Shown: piece by piece, positions 42,233-50,147 of the stretch | Layout: each line of letters starts with the position of its first letter | Numbering within the stretch: the first letter of the stretch is position 1 | From: Chondromyces crocatus | GTDB taxonomy: Bacteria > Myxococcota_A > Polyangia > Polyangiales > Polyangiaceae | Reading direction: 5' to 3' | Length of the DNA: 64,000 nucleotides | Assembly: GCF_001189295.1 (NCBI RefSeq) | Contig: NZ_CP012159.1 | Span: forward strand, 9,098,501 to 9,162,500 | Notes under the pieces: generated by a model | Databases searched by the model: none | Told to the model about the DNA's origin: nothing | The model's input: the letters and a program-made list of their open reading frames with translations, nothing else | Program-made: the position numbers and the translations under genes

Positions 42233-43192
42233 ATGAACGACGCCATCTCTCATCGCACCCTCAAGACGAACGGCATCGACCTGCACATCGCCGAGGCCGG
42301 ACAAGGGCCTCTCGTGCTCCTGCTCCATGGCTGGCCCGAGTCCTGGTACTCGTGGCGCCATCAGCTGACCGCGCTGGCTGCCGCTGGCTACCACGCCGTG
42401 GCCCCCGATGTCCGCGGGTACGGGCAGAGCGACAAACCTCAGCCCATCGAGGCGTACAGCATGAAGAACCTGCTCGCCGACTACGTCGGCTTGCTCGATG
42501 CCCTCGGCGAGAAGACCGCCGTGGTCGTCGGCCACGACTGGGGCGCGGCCATGGCCTGGAACTGCGCAGCCCTCCACCCCGACCGCTTCCGCGCCGTCGT
42601 CGGAATGAGCGTCCCGCACCTCGGCCGTGCGCCCCTCCCCCCGACGCAGCTCTTCAAGCACATGTTCGGCGACACCTGGTTCTACATCCTCTACTTCCAG
42701 GAGCCTGGCGTCGCCGAAGCCGAGTTCGAGGCCGACGTACCGAAGACGGTGCGCACCATCCTCGCCGGGATTCCCAGCTTCGATATGACCGCCGAGGTGG
42801 TACAGGCCAAGAAGAAGGGCGACAAGTTCCTCACGGACCTCGACGCGCCCACCACCCTGCCGGACTGGCTCACGGAAGAAGACGTCGCTTACTTCGCACA
42901 GCAGCTCACCAGCAGCGGCTTCCGTGGCGGTCTCAATCGCTACCGCAACATGGACCGCGACTGGGAGGAGCTGCCCGAACTCGCGACGGCGAAGATCGAG
43001 CAGCCGGCCCTCTTCCTCACCGGCGAGAACGACCCGACGCGCGCCATCGGCCCGGTCGACACCATGAAGGCGCTGGTGCCGAACCTCGAAGAGATCCTCA
43101 TCCTCCCTGGCGCTGGACACTGGGTGCAGCAGGAGTGTGCTGCTGAAGTGAATGCCGCACTGCTCCGTTTCCTCGCCAAGCTGCCCGCATGA
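42233..43192 (+). CDS. Epoxide hydrolase-like alpha/beta hydrolase
   Basis: A 319-aa alpha/beta-hydrolase. The oxyanion motif is HGWPESWYSWRHQ, the nucleophile Asp sits in VVGHDWGAA, the acid is in FLTGENDPTRAIG and the catalytic His in PGAGHWVQQE. The cap region includes a RGGLNRYRNMDRDW stretch, with the tyrosine that polarises epoxides. The family hydrolyses xenobiotic or lipid epoxides to diols. Its last 4 nt overlap the next gene (ATGA). Confidence 0.94.
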   Translation: MNDAISHRTLKTNGIDLHIAEAGQGPLVLLLHGWPESWYSWRHQLTALAAAGYHAVAPDVRGYGQSDKPQPIEAYSMKNLLADYVGLLDALGEKTAVVVGHDWGAAMAWNCAALHPDRFRAVVGMSVPHLGRAPLPPTQLFKHMFGDTWFYILYFQEPGVAEAEFEADVPKTVRTILAGIPSFDMTAEVVQAKKKGDKFLTDLDAPTTLPDWLTEEDVAYFAQQLTSSGFRGGLNRYRNMDRDWEELPELATAKIEQPALFLTGENDPTRAIGPVDTMKALVPNLEEILILPGAGHWVQQECAAEVNAALLRFLAKLPA

Positions 43193-43827
43193 CGGATGCC
43201 GCTTCACGATTGCACTCGCAATCGCCCAAGCCCCGCGCGGGTGGCGCTGGTCCCGACTGGCCTTACCCTGAGCCCGCCGGTTACAGGTCGGTTCACAAGC
43301 CCTTGCTGGAGGCTCTGGTCTACGGCTTCATCTGCCTGGTCGTCACCGTCGTGAGCTTGGTCCTCGCCGTCCCGAGGTTGGAAGGCGAGCTGCTCCTGGG
43401 CCTTTCGGGGGTCGCGCTCGCGATCGTGTTCGCATGGCTGGGCGTTCGAGGTGTCCGCGATGCACTCGAGGAAGCGCGAGTCGGCGAGGAGACCGTGCGG
43501 GCTGGCCTGCCCTGCTGGGGTCGTATCGTCCACACCGCGCGCGGACAGTACGCCAACAAGGTCAACCACCTGCGCTGGATCCAGATGAAACTGACCGTCG
43601 AGCCATACGCCGCGAAGACCTCCAGGAGCATCCCGGGCGAACGCCAGTACGCTGTCGGGGAGCGTGTTGCCGAGCAGGTGACCTTCACCTGGTACATCTC
43701 GGAATTGCAGATGGCCATGTTGCAACCAGGCCACTACTGCGCGTTTCTGCTTCACCCGACCCATCGGAGCAAGGTCTACCTGGACAGCTTCGCAACGCCA
43801 CAAGGCAGCATCGTCCCTCTCCAGTGA
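43189..43827 (+). CDS. Hypothetical two-helix membrane protein
   Basis: A 212-aa protein overlapping the epoxide-hydrolase gene by ATGA. Two transmembrane helices are clear: ALVYGFICLVVTVVSLVLAV (residues about 42-61) and LLLGLSGVALAIVFAWLGV (about 68-86). The cytoplasmic or external C-terminal domain (residues 95-212) is beta-rich with conserved aromatic residues (RWIQMKLTV, FTWYISELQMAML). Resembles proteins with a DUF3592-like architecture but I cannot name the family. Confidence 0.75.
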   Translation: MTDAASRLHSQSPKPRAGGAGPDWPYPEPAGYRSVHKPLLEALVYGFICLVVTVVSLVLAVPRLEGELLLGLSGVALAIVFAWLGVRGVRDALEEARVGEETVRAGLPCWGRIVHTARGQYANKVNHLRWIQMKLTVEPYAAKTSRSIPGERQYAVGERVAEQVTFTWYISELQMAMLQPGHYCAFLLHPTHRSKVYLDSFATPQGSIVPLQ

Positions 43828-43870
43828 CTCGGGCCGCGAAGAAGGCCTCCGTCTCGACCCCAGACCCCCC

Positions 43871-44362
43871 ATGCACCTACGACCCGCGACGCAAGACGAC
43901 GAGGAAGCCATCTGGTCGATCCTCGGCCCGACCATCCGCTCGGGTGAGACCTACGCTCTTCCTCGTGGGATGGATGAGGCGAGCGCCCTGGCCTACTGGA
44001 TGGGGCCAGCTCACGAGACGTTCGTCGCCGACGATCATGGCCAGATCGTCGGTACCTACTGTCTTCGTCCGAATCAGCTCGGCGGCGGTGCTCATGTCGC
44101 CAACTGCGGTTACGTGACCGATACCGCAGCAAGGGGGAGAGGCATTGCGCGACGAATGTGTGAGCACTCCATTGCGCACGCGCGATCGCGAGGGTACCGC
44201 GCCATTCAGTTCAATTTCGTCGTCAGCACCAATGAAGGTGCCATTCGTCTATGGCAGTCGATGGGTTTCGAGATCGTCGGCCGCCTCCCGCTGGCTTTCC
44301 TGCATCCCACGCTCGGTTACGTCGACGCGCTCGTCATGTTTCGGACGCTGACACCTGCGTAG
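43871..44362 (+). CDS. GNAT N-acetyltransferase
   Basis: A 163-aa GNAT. The acetyl-CoA loop is ARGRGIARRMCEH, preceded by the beta-4 strand VANCGYVTDTAARG; the C-terminal IQFNFVVSTNEGAIRLWQSM and GFEIVGRLP complete the fold. The closest group is the phosphinothricin/RimI-type acetyltransferases. Start ATG 43871, 43 nt after the membrane gene. Substrate not predictable. Confidence 0.92.
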   Translation: MHLRPATQDDEEAIWSILGPTIRSGETYALPRGMDEASALAYWMGPAHETFVADDHGQIVGTYCLRPNQLGGGAHVANCGYVTDTAARGRGIARRMCEHSIAHARSRGYRAIQFNFVVSTNEGAIRLWQSMGFEIVGRLPLAFLHPTLGYVDALVMFRTLTPA

Positions 44363-44458
44363 ATGCAGGGGCCCGCAAGGCAGCAGGACTCGTGAGGTCG
44401 ATCGAGTCGCGGCCTCTCCCAGCCCTCCGCGCAGATCACGAGCGGCGCGAGGCAAAGA

Positions 44459-44830
44459 TCAATGACGGAAGAAAGAGGCTTGCTGGAACCGCAGACCATC
44501 CACGATCTGCTCGACGCGCTCGGCGGACAGCGACCCGATGTACTCGCCGAGGCTCTCCTTGTCGACCGACGACACCTGCGACACCACGACGACGCTCTGC
44601 GTGGGCAAGTGGCCTTCACCCACCTCGAGCAGGACGTTCCCAGGCTCGTTCGCCTTCTTCAAATTCGAGGTCAATGCACACACGACGACGGTGTGAATGC
44701 GCGAACGATTGAAGACATCGTCCTGGATCACCACGTGGGGGTGACGATGGCCAGGGATGGAACCTCTCGTTGCATCGGGCTCGATCCAGAACAGATCACC
44801 TCGATGGATCGTCTTCGCGTTTCCACTCAC
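44459..44830 (-). CDS. MazF/PemK-type endoribonuclease without adjacent antitoxin
   Basis: About 123 aa from GTG 44830 (GAGG 9 nt upstream; the frame continues to 44878). It has the MazF signature: IHRGDLFWIEPDA near the N-terminus, GHRHPHVVIQDDVFNRS with conserved His/Arg, TVVVCALTSNLKKA and SVVVVSQVSSVDKESL. The fold is a CcdB/MazF-like barrel that cleaves mRNA. No MazE/antitoxin gene is next to it: upstream on the same strand is a gene running the other way (44979), and downstream is a GNAT. Solitary MazF proteins are known in myxobacteria. Confidence 0.9.
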   Translation of the reverse strand: MSGNAKTIHRGDLFWIEPDATRGSIPGHRHPHVVIQDDVFNRSRIHTVVVCALTSNLKKANEPGNVLLEVGEGHLPTQSVVVVSQVSSVDKESLGEYIGSLSAERVEQIVDGLRFQQASFFRH

Positions 44831-44978
44831 GGGCAGTGACCTCGCGCGCTGTATGTCATGTAGCGCGCACCCCTGCAAGCTGCGGAAACCGCGCTGCAGG
44901 CCTGGCTTTCACTCCACAGTCCGCGCTGGTAACGCCGCAGCGCTCAACCCGCCATGTGCCCCTTCTGAGAGGTCATCC

Positions 44979-45341
44979 GTGAACGAACAACCTCAACGTA
45001 TCGACATCCACGGCGCGGTGCCCATCCCTGTGGGGCATGACGTCGAAGTCTGGTACTTGCGTGCTGCACGAGGGGGCCTGTACGCCGACGTCGAGGGTCC
45101 CATGGTGCGCCAGCTCAGCACCGGGATCCTCTATGGCCCGTCGTGGGCTTATCGCGATGAGGGGGGCGTCATCTACGAGTCCGCGCCGCCGGATCTGCAA
45201 CTTCACGGGAAAGTGAAGATCACGTCCAACTGGACCGGACGGGTCGTGCACTGCCGCATCGTGACGACCGGGAGCAAGAGAGTCGGTGAGATCACGACGC
45301 TGCTGGTGCAGCGGCACACGGCGGCACCGCCCTACCGGTGA
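44979..45341 (+). CDS. Hypothetical protein
   Basis: A 120-aa protein from a GTG with GAGAGG 6 nt upstream. The sequence is beta-strand-rich (VPIPVGHDVEVWYLRAARGG, LQLHGKVKITSNWTGRVVHC). No signal peptide or membrane segment. I do not recognise the family. It is divergent from the MazF gene and convergent with rnk; there is nothing to suggest it is an antitoxin. Confidence 0.55.
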   Translation: MNEQPQRIDIHGAVPIPVGHDVEVWYLRAARGGLYADVEGPMVRQLSTGILYGPSWAYRDEGGVIYESAPPDLQLHGKVKITSNWTGRVVHCRIVTTGSKRVGEITTLLVQRHTAAPPYR

Positions 45342-45383
45342 CGCCGAGGAGACGCCCGACGTCCTGACGCGCCGACGAACCGC

Positions 45384-45770
45384 CTACGGCTCCGCAGGAC
45401 GCTTCACCGTGATCACCCGGAGACGACGCAGGCCCCCCGGCATGCGCCAGTCGATCTCCTGCCCGACCTGCAATCCGAGCAGAGCACAACCCAGCGGAGC
45501 CAGGACCGAGACCCGTCCAGCGCTCGTGTCCGCATCGGCCGGGACCACGAGCTGCACCCGACGCCGCTGACCCGTCGCGGAGTCCTCGTACTCGATCTCG
45601 CTGTTCATCACGACGACATCGGCCGGAACGTCGCGCCGGGGCACGACGCGAGCGCGCTCGAGCTCAGCATCGAGCAGCTCCGTCACTTCGGTGGTCGGCT
45701 GCTGTTCGATGAGCTGCAGCAATAGCACTCGGTCTTCGGCTGCAACGAGGATGGGCGGTGACGACGACAT
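45384..45770 (-). CDS. rnk: Nucleoside diphosphate kinase regulator (Rnk/GreA C-terminal-like)
   Basis: A 128-aa protein. A short N-terminal helical pair (AEDRVLLLQLIEQQPTTE, LLDAELERARVV) precedes an FKBP-like GreA/GreB C-terminal domain: DVVVMNSEIEYEDSATGQRR, SVLAPLGCALLGLQVGQEID and DWRMPGGLRRLRVI. That arrangement is Rnk, which binds RNA polymerase and affects nucleotide pools. RBS GAGGTCAGG upstream. A 10-bp stem hairpin lies 32-60 nt upstream of the start. Confidence 0.9.
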   Translation of the reverse strand: MSSSPPILVAAEDRVLLLQLIEQQPTTEVTELLDAELERARVVPRRDVPADVVVMNSEIEYEDSATGQRRRVQLVVPADADTSAGRVSVLAPLGCALLGLQVGQEIDWRMPGGLRRLRVITVKRPAEP

Positions 45771-45801
45771 GACCTGACCTCAGTTCTCTGGAGAAACGCG
45801 G

Positions 45802-45830
45802 AGGCCGGGCGTCAACACGTCGCCCGGCCT
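45802..45830. repeat. Perfect 10-bp-stem hairpin upstream of rnk
   Basis: AGGCCGGGCG (45802-45811) pairs with CGCCCGGCCT (45821-45830) around a 9-nt loop. On the minus strand it lies in the rnk leader and the loop includes GTTGACG. It may be a structured 5' UTR or a terminator; there is no T-run. Confidence 0.5.
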
Positions 45831-45849
45831 GGTGCCGGGCGACGGGAGA

Positions 45850-46293
45850 AGGCTCTACCCGAAGAGCCCGCAACCGCCGACCGGCCCGTGATGGCGCGTG
45901 GGTGCGCCTCCAGGTCGACGAAGCAGCGGGCGGATGCTCATGCTTCTGTTTACCACGGGTCCGGCCTCCACCCCACGCCCAAGGTGGGACGGCTCTGTGA
46001 GCATCGCCGCAGAACGGAGTCCTCATTCACACGGCAGGGGCACGCGCCCCCGCCGCCCCGCCGAGCAAAGCTCGTCGTGACCCCACCACCCCGCGATCCA
46101 CTCGGGAAATCTGGCATGTCTCGCCGCTTCGGGCCTGACGTCGTTGCATCAAGAAGCGGGCGAAGTCACCGGCCGTGTGCATCAGGGCGGCCAGCCGAAC
46201 CGTTGTTCTGCGCATGCGTGTCCCGTGATTCCGCCACGGCGCGACGACGACCAGGCCCGATGCGAGGTCGACCGCCTCGAAGGTGCTCAGGCG
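45850..46293. other. Intergenic region, no recognised gene
   Basis: This stretch between the rnk hairpin and the MDR gene stop has no frame with a recognisable domain. The translations are Arg/Pro-rich shadows. No RNA gene was identified by eye. Confidence 0.4.
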
Positions 46294-47298
46294 TCAGCCG
46301 ATCGCGACGACGACCTTGCCCTTGGCGCGGCCCTTCTCGAGGTAGGCAAACGCTTCGGCAATCTCGGCAAAGGGAAAGACGCGATCGACGATGACATCGA
46401 GTTTCTTCGCGTCGACGAGAGTCGCGAGCGCTTCGAGGTCCTTTCCGCTCGGGTGCATGAACAGGTAACGGTAGGTGACGCCCGAGCGCCAAGCGCGGAA
46501 GCGAATTCCCGCGCTCGCGAACCAGAAGAGTGTCGCAAGGCCTGCACCGCGGCCGAGATCCTGGGTCGCCGTCAACGGCTCGGGGAGCCCCGCGATGCTG
46601 ACGATCTTGCCGCCACGACGGACGACCTCGAAGGCCCGCAGGAGCGTGTCGCCGCCGATGAGGTCGAAGGCCGCGTCGTACTCGCGCAGCACGGTCGTGA
46701 AGTCCTGGGTCGTGTAGTCGACGACGACATCCGCTCCGAGGCGCTCGACGAGCGCACGACCACGCGCAGAAGCCGTCGTCGCGACGGTGGCACCGAGGTG
46801 CTTCGCGATCTGGATCGCAAACGTCCCGACCCCGCCCGCGCCGCCTGGAATGAAGACGCGCATGCCCGGCGTGACGGAGAGTTCGTCGCGCAGCGCTTGC
46901 AGCGCGGTGAGCGCCGCCAGCGGGACCGCCGCCGCATGAACGAAGTCGAGCGACGCAGGCTTCTTTGCAACGAGATCTTCGTGCACGCACGCCGTCTCGG
47001 CGAAGGCGCCGAGGTGCTCCTTGGCGACGCGGGTGAAGACGTCATCGCCAGGGCGGAACCGTGTCACGCCTTCCCCGACCGACGCGACCACGCCCGACAG
47101 CTCGCAGCCGAAGACCAGCGGGAACTCGTACGAGTTGATGACCCGCAGCTTGCCCTCGCGCATCTTGAAGTCGACGGGATTCAAGCCTGCCGCCTTCACG
47201 TCGATGCGCACCTCGCCGGGTCCGGGTTCGGGCGCGGTGACGTCACGGAGGTCGGCGACTTCGGGACCACCGTACCGGGTGAGAAGGAATGCTCGCAT
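46294..47298 (-). CDS. NADP-dependent MDR oxidoreductase (quinone oxidoreductase-like)
   Basis: A 334-aa protein from ATG 47298 (GAGG at 6 nt upstream). It has KAAGLNPVDFKMREG in the GroES-like domain and IPGGAGGVGTFAIQIAKHLG (cofactor-binding loop). No zinc-ligand cysteines are visible. Closely related in plan to the soluble core of the lipoprotein MDR at 551, but without a leader. Likely reduces quinones or enones with NADPH. Confidence 0.93.
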   Translation of the reverse strand: MRAFLLTRYGGPEVADLRDVTAPEPGPGEVRIDVKAAGLNPVDFKMREGKLRVINSYEFPLVFGCELSGVVASVGEGVTRFRPGDDVFTRVAKEHLGAFAETACVHEDLVAKKPASLDFVHAAAVPLAALTALQALRDELSVTPGMRVFIPGGAGGVGTFAIQIAKHLGATVATTASARGRALVERLGADVVVDYTTQDFTTVLREYDAAFDLIGGDTLLRAFEVVRRGGKIVSIAGLPEPLTATQDLGRGAGLATLFWFASAGIRFRAWRSGVTYRYLFMHPSGKDLEALATLVDAKKLDVIVDRVFPFAEIAEAFAYLEKGRAKGKVVVAIG

Positions 47299-47482
47299 GT
47301 CGGTCCTCGGTGCGATCGATGGAGGCAGAACGACCCGCGTCCCACGGGCGGCACGACCGTTTCGCTCGGAAACCTCTGCCGTGCGGGGCCGAGTGAACCA
47401 CATCCATCGCCGAGAAGCTCGCGACGCGCGGTCCGGGCAGATTCGCTCCGCCCGACCGCCTCGATGGCCTCGCAGCGCGCCG

Positions 47483-47917
47483 TCAGGACTTCTGCTGACG
47501 CTCGATCTCGTCGCGCAGGCGCTCCTCCTGGGCGCGCAGCTCCGGCGTGAACTCTTTGCCGAAGTCCTCGGCCTCGAAGATCTGTCGGATCTCGAGCTCG
47601 GACTCCTGTCCAGGCATGGCGCCAGGACAGCGCCTGGCCCACTCGGCGGCTTCCTCCAGCGACTTCACCTGCCAGATCCAGAAGCCAGCGATGAGCTCCT
47701 TGGTCTCGGCGAACGGGCCGTCGACGACGGTGGTCTTGTCGCCCAGGAACCGCACGCGCTTGGCCTTGGTGCTGGGATGCAGTCCCTCACCCGCGAGCAT
47801 CACGCCGGCCTTCACCAGCTCTTCGTTGTACTTGCCCATCTCGGCGAGCAGCTGCTCGCTCGGCATGTTCCCCGCCTCGGAATCCTCCGTCGCCTTGACA
47901 ATGACCATGACCTTCAT
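47483..47917 (-). CDS. DGPF/YCII-domain protein
   Basis: A 144-aa protein from ATG 47917 (GGAGAAAC upstream). It has MKVMVIVKATEDSEAGN and the signature VDGPFAETKELIAGFWIW. Located 35 nt after the DHFR-fold gene on the same strand, so co-transcribed with it from the ECF42-like promoter at 48684. The charged C-terminus (ELRAQEERLRDEIERQQ) is coiled-coil-like. Confidence 0.93.
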   Translation of the reverse strand: MKVMVIVKATEDSEAGNMPSEQLLAEMGKYNEELVKAGVMLAGEGLHPSTKAKRVRFLGDKTTVVDGPFAETKELIAGFWIWQVKSLEEAAEWARRCPGAMPGQESELEIRQIFEAEDFGKEFTPELRAQEERLRDEIERQQKS

Positions 47918-47952
47918 CGCTGTTTCTCCTCTGTGTGGTTGTGTCGTTGGGG

Positions 47953-48618
47953 TCATTTCGCCAGCACGATGTGCGTGGCGTGATCTGTTGAGACGTGCTC
48001 CGAGCACGTGTAACCAAGGCTCACCGTGTCGATCCCGGTGAGGAGGTGTTCACCTCGACCGAGGAGCACGGGGGAGATCGCGAGGTGCATCTCGTCGATC
48101 AGCCCCGCGGTGAGGTACTGGCGGATGGTGGCAACGCCGCCGCCAACTCGGACATCCTTGCCAGAAGCCGCCTCCTTCGCGCGCTCCAGCGCGGCATGGA
48201 TTCCATCGGTCACGAAGTGGAACGTGGTGCCGCCCTCCATGGTGATGGGTGCGCGAGCGTGGTGCGTGAGCACGAAGACGGGCACGTGGTAGGGGGGGTT
48301 CTGGCCCCACCAGCCCTTCCAGGCCTCGTCGGTCCAGGGGCCGCGGATCGGTCCGAACATGTTGCGGCCGAGGATCCAGGCGCCGACGTTCTCGAAGCCG
48401 CGGGCGACGAAGTCGTCGTCGACACCTCCACGAGGCGCCTGGTCGCCGATCAGCGCGCCAGCGAAGTCGGCGTGGAGCTTCTGGAAGGTCCGGGTGCCGA
48501 GGACCCACGTGTGCAGGGCGTTGCCTCCGACGCCCAGCGGGTTGTCCAGATCCTGGTCGGGACCGGCGCCGTAGCCGTCGATCGAGATGGAGAATGCGTT
48601 GACCCGAAGCCTCGACAT
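47953..48618 (-). CDS. Dihydrofolate-reductase-fold (RibD C-terminal) family protein
   Basis: A 221-aa protein with AGGAG 8 nt before the ATG. It opens SRLRVNAFSISIDGYGAGPD and contains ARGFENVGAWILGRNMFGPI, KDVRVGGGVATIRQYLTAGL and DEMHLAISPVLLGRGEHL, the typical YyaP/DHFR-like pattern. It is the first gene of an operon with the DGPF gene, under a consensus ECF42 promoter. DHFR-fold proteins are among genes seen with ECF42 systems (inference from context here). Confidence 0.93.
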   Translation of the reverse strand: MSRLRVNAFSISIDGYGAGPDQDLDNPLGVGGNALHTWVLGTRTFQKLHADFAGALIGDQAPRGGVDDDFVARGFENVGAWILGRNMFGPIRGPWTDEAWKGWWGQNPPYHVPVFVLTHHARAPITMEGGTTFHFVTDGIHAALERAKEAASGKDVRVGGGVATIRQYLTAGLIDEMHLAISPVLLGRGEHLLTGIDTVSLGYTCSEHVSTDHATHIVLAK

Positions 48619-48683
48619 CCGTGGAACTCCTGCGAGCGGGCAGCGCCCGCGCTCGTGGGGTGACTACCGTCTTCTGAAGGGGC

Positions 48684-48710
48684 GACGAACGGGCCAGGGG
48701 GGGATCGACA
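48684..48710 (-). promoter_or_regulatory. ECF42-type promoter (TGTCGA-N17-CGTC)
   Basis: On the minus strand TGTCGA (48710-48705) is followed by exactly 17 nt and CGTC (48687-48684), 66 nt upstream of the DHFR-fold gene start. It matches both boxes of the ECF42 consensus and the geometry of the site at 32152. Confidence 0.65.
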
Positions 48711-49049
48711 TGGCCGCGACATTTTTTTCGTCGAGGGTCCGTCGACCGCACGTGGTGGCCGGTCGGAGCGGGGGGGCTGGAGCCTGGAGCAGGGAAGAGG
48801 TGAGCAAGATCAGGGGCTTGCGTGCACATGGGGGGTCGGCAGCGGCTTGGGTCGCTGGTCCGAGGCGGCCGGGAGGGTATGCATGGCGGGCACGGTCGAG
48901 CACGGTCTGGCGAAGCCGGTGACCGGCAGCGCCACCCTGTCGGCTACCGAGGGGCGGGGCCCTGGCGAGGGGCGCGGCGCGGTTGGCACCGGTTTGTTTG
49001 TTGGGGCGTCGGGGTCGATGCGCGCGCGTTGCTGGCTACGGGTTACTGG
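48711..49049. other. Intergenic region, no recognised gene
   Basis: The 339 nt between the ECF42-like promoter and the DUF2200 stop carry only low-complexity frames. No RNA or repeat element recognised. Confidence 0.4.
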
Positions 49050-49403
49050 CTACTGGCGGAGGATGCTCGCCATCTTCTTTCCCCTCGCGAGTTCGTCGAT
49101 CAGCTTGTCGAGGTAGCGGATCTTCTGCATCAGCGGGTCGGCGACGTCTTCCACGCGCACGCCGCAGACGACGCCCGTGATGAGTCCGACGTTCGGGTTC
49201 ATCCGGGGGGCCTGGGCGAAGAAGGCTTCGAAGTCGACCTTGTCGTCGATGACGCGCTGAAGCTGGTCACCCGTGTAGCCCGTGAGCCAGGTGATGATCT
49301 CGTCGACCTCTTCCTTGATGCGGCCCTTCTTCGCTGCTTTTTGCAGGTAGAGCGGATACACGCTCCCGAATGAGGTCGTGAAGATGCGCGGCTTCTTGTC
49401 CAT
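49050..49403 (-). CDS. DUF2200 family protein
   Basis: A 117-aa protein. It matches the DUF2200 family throughout: [51 protein letters not shown] and a C-terminal [17 protein letters not shown]. Small, soluble, all-helical; function unknown. The weak upstream region offers no clear RBS. The 21-bp tandem array starts 75 nt upstream of its start. Confidence 0.92.
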   Translation of the reverse strand: MDKKPRIFTTSFGSVYPLYLQKAAKKGRIKEEVDEIITWLTGYTGDQLQRVIDDKVDFEAFFAQAPRMNPNVGLITGVVCGVRVEDVADPLMQKIRYLDKLIDELARGKKMASILRQ

Positions 49404-49477
49404 GGGGCCGAGAGGGTCGATACCGCAGGCGTAGCGGGGGGATCAAGGTGACGCAGAGGGGCTGGGGGGAGTAGCAG

Positions 49478-49890
49478 GTGGCTCTGAGGGGAGTGACGGC
49501 TGCCTTGGAGGGAGTAACGCCTGCCTTGGGGCGAGCAGCGGCTGCCTTGGAGGGAGCAACGCCTGCCTTGGGGCGAGCAGCGGCTGCCTTGGAGGGAGCA
49601 ACGCCTGCCTTGGGGCGAGCAGCGGCTGCCTTGGAGGGAGCAACGCCTGCCTTGGGGCGAGCAGCGGCTGCCCTGGGGTAGGCGGCGGCTGCCTTGGGGC
49701 GCGCAACGCCTGCCTTGGGACGAGCAACGCCTGCCTTGGGGGGAGCAACAGCTGCCCTGGGGCGGGCGACAGCTGCCCTGGGGCGGGCGACAGCTGCCCT
49801 GAGGCGGGCGGCAGCTGCCCTGGGGTAGGCGGCAGCTGCCTTGGGGCGCGCAACGCCTGCCTTGGGGCGCGCAACGCCTGCCTCGGGGCG
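49478..49890. repeat. 21-bp minisatellite, about 20 units
   Basis: About twenty imperfect 21-bp units such as GCCTGCCTTGGGGCGAGCA and GGCTGCCTTGGAGGGAGCA alternate; in the left half they form a 42-bp higher-order repeat in four almost identical copies. Since 21 is a multiple of three, every frame is a 7-codon repeat and open on both strands. On the minus strand one frame encodes Ala/Pro/Lys-rich heptads ([13 protein letters not shown] type) like a histone H1 tail, but it has no start codon, so I do not call a gene. Confidence 0.9.
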
Positions 49891-50147
49891 GTGCGCATGG
49901 ACTTCGACACGTAGAACGACGGCGACAGGCCATCAATCCAGCGATCCGCCTTACAGCGATCGCTCAACCTGCTGCCACGCGCGCGCTGCCCATACAGGCC
50001 AGGACGGAACTGGAAGACGACCAGCAAGGACCTCACGCTTCCGCCACGCGCGCCTCGCGCAAATCCAGCCACCGCCTCCACGACGGACATCCCCCCGACG
50101 CCACTCCCTGCCGCAACCAGCTTGCCCCCCCGAACCCAAGACCCCTC

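Noticed and set aside
44979-45341. Antitoxin for the MazF gene
   Set aside because: It is divergent, beta-rich, and has no AbrB/RHH-type DNA-binding motif or acidic tail.
49478-49890. Histone H1-like gene
   Set aside because: The Ala/Pro/Lys heptad frame has in-frame stops at about 49933 and 49951 just upstream and no start codon between them and the array.
49443-50090. A 215-aa Pro/Gln/Leu-rich protein on the minus strand (and similar frames)
   Set aside because: The frame is the translation of the 21-bp repeat and is accompanied by equally long frames in the other phases; no domain or RBS supports it.
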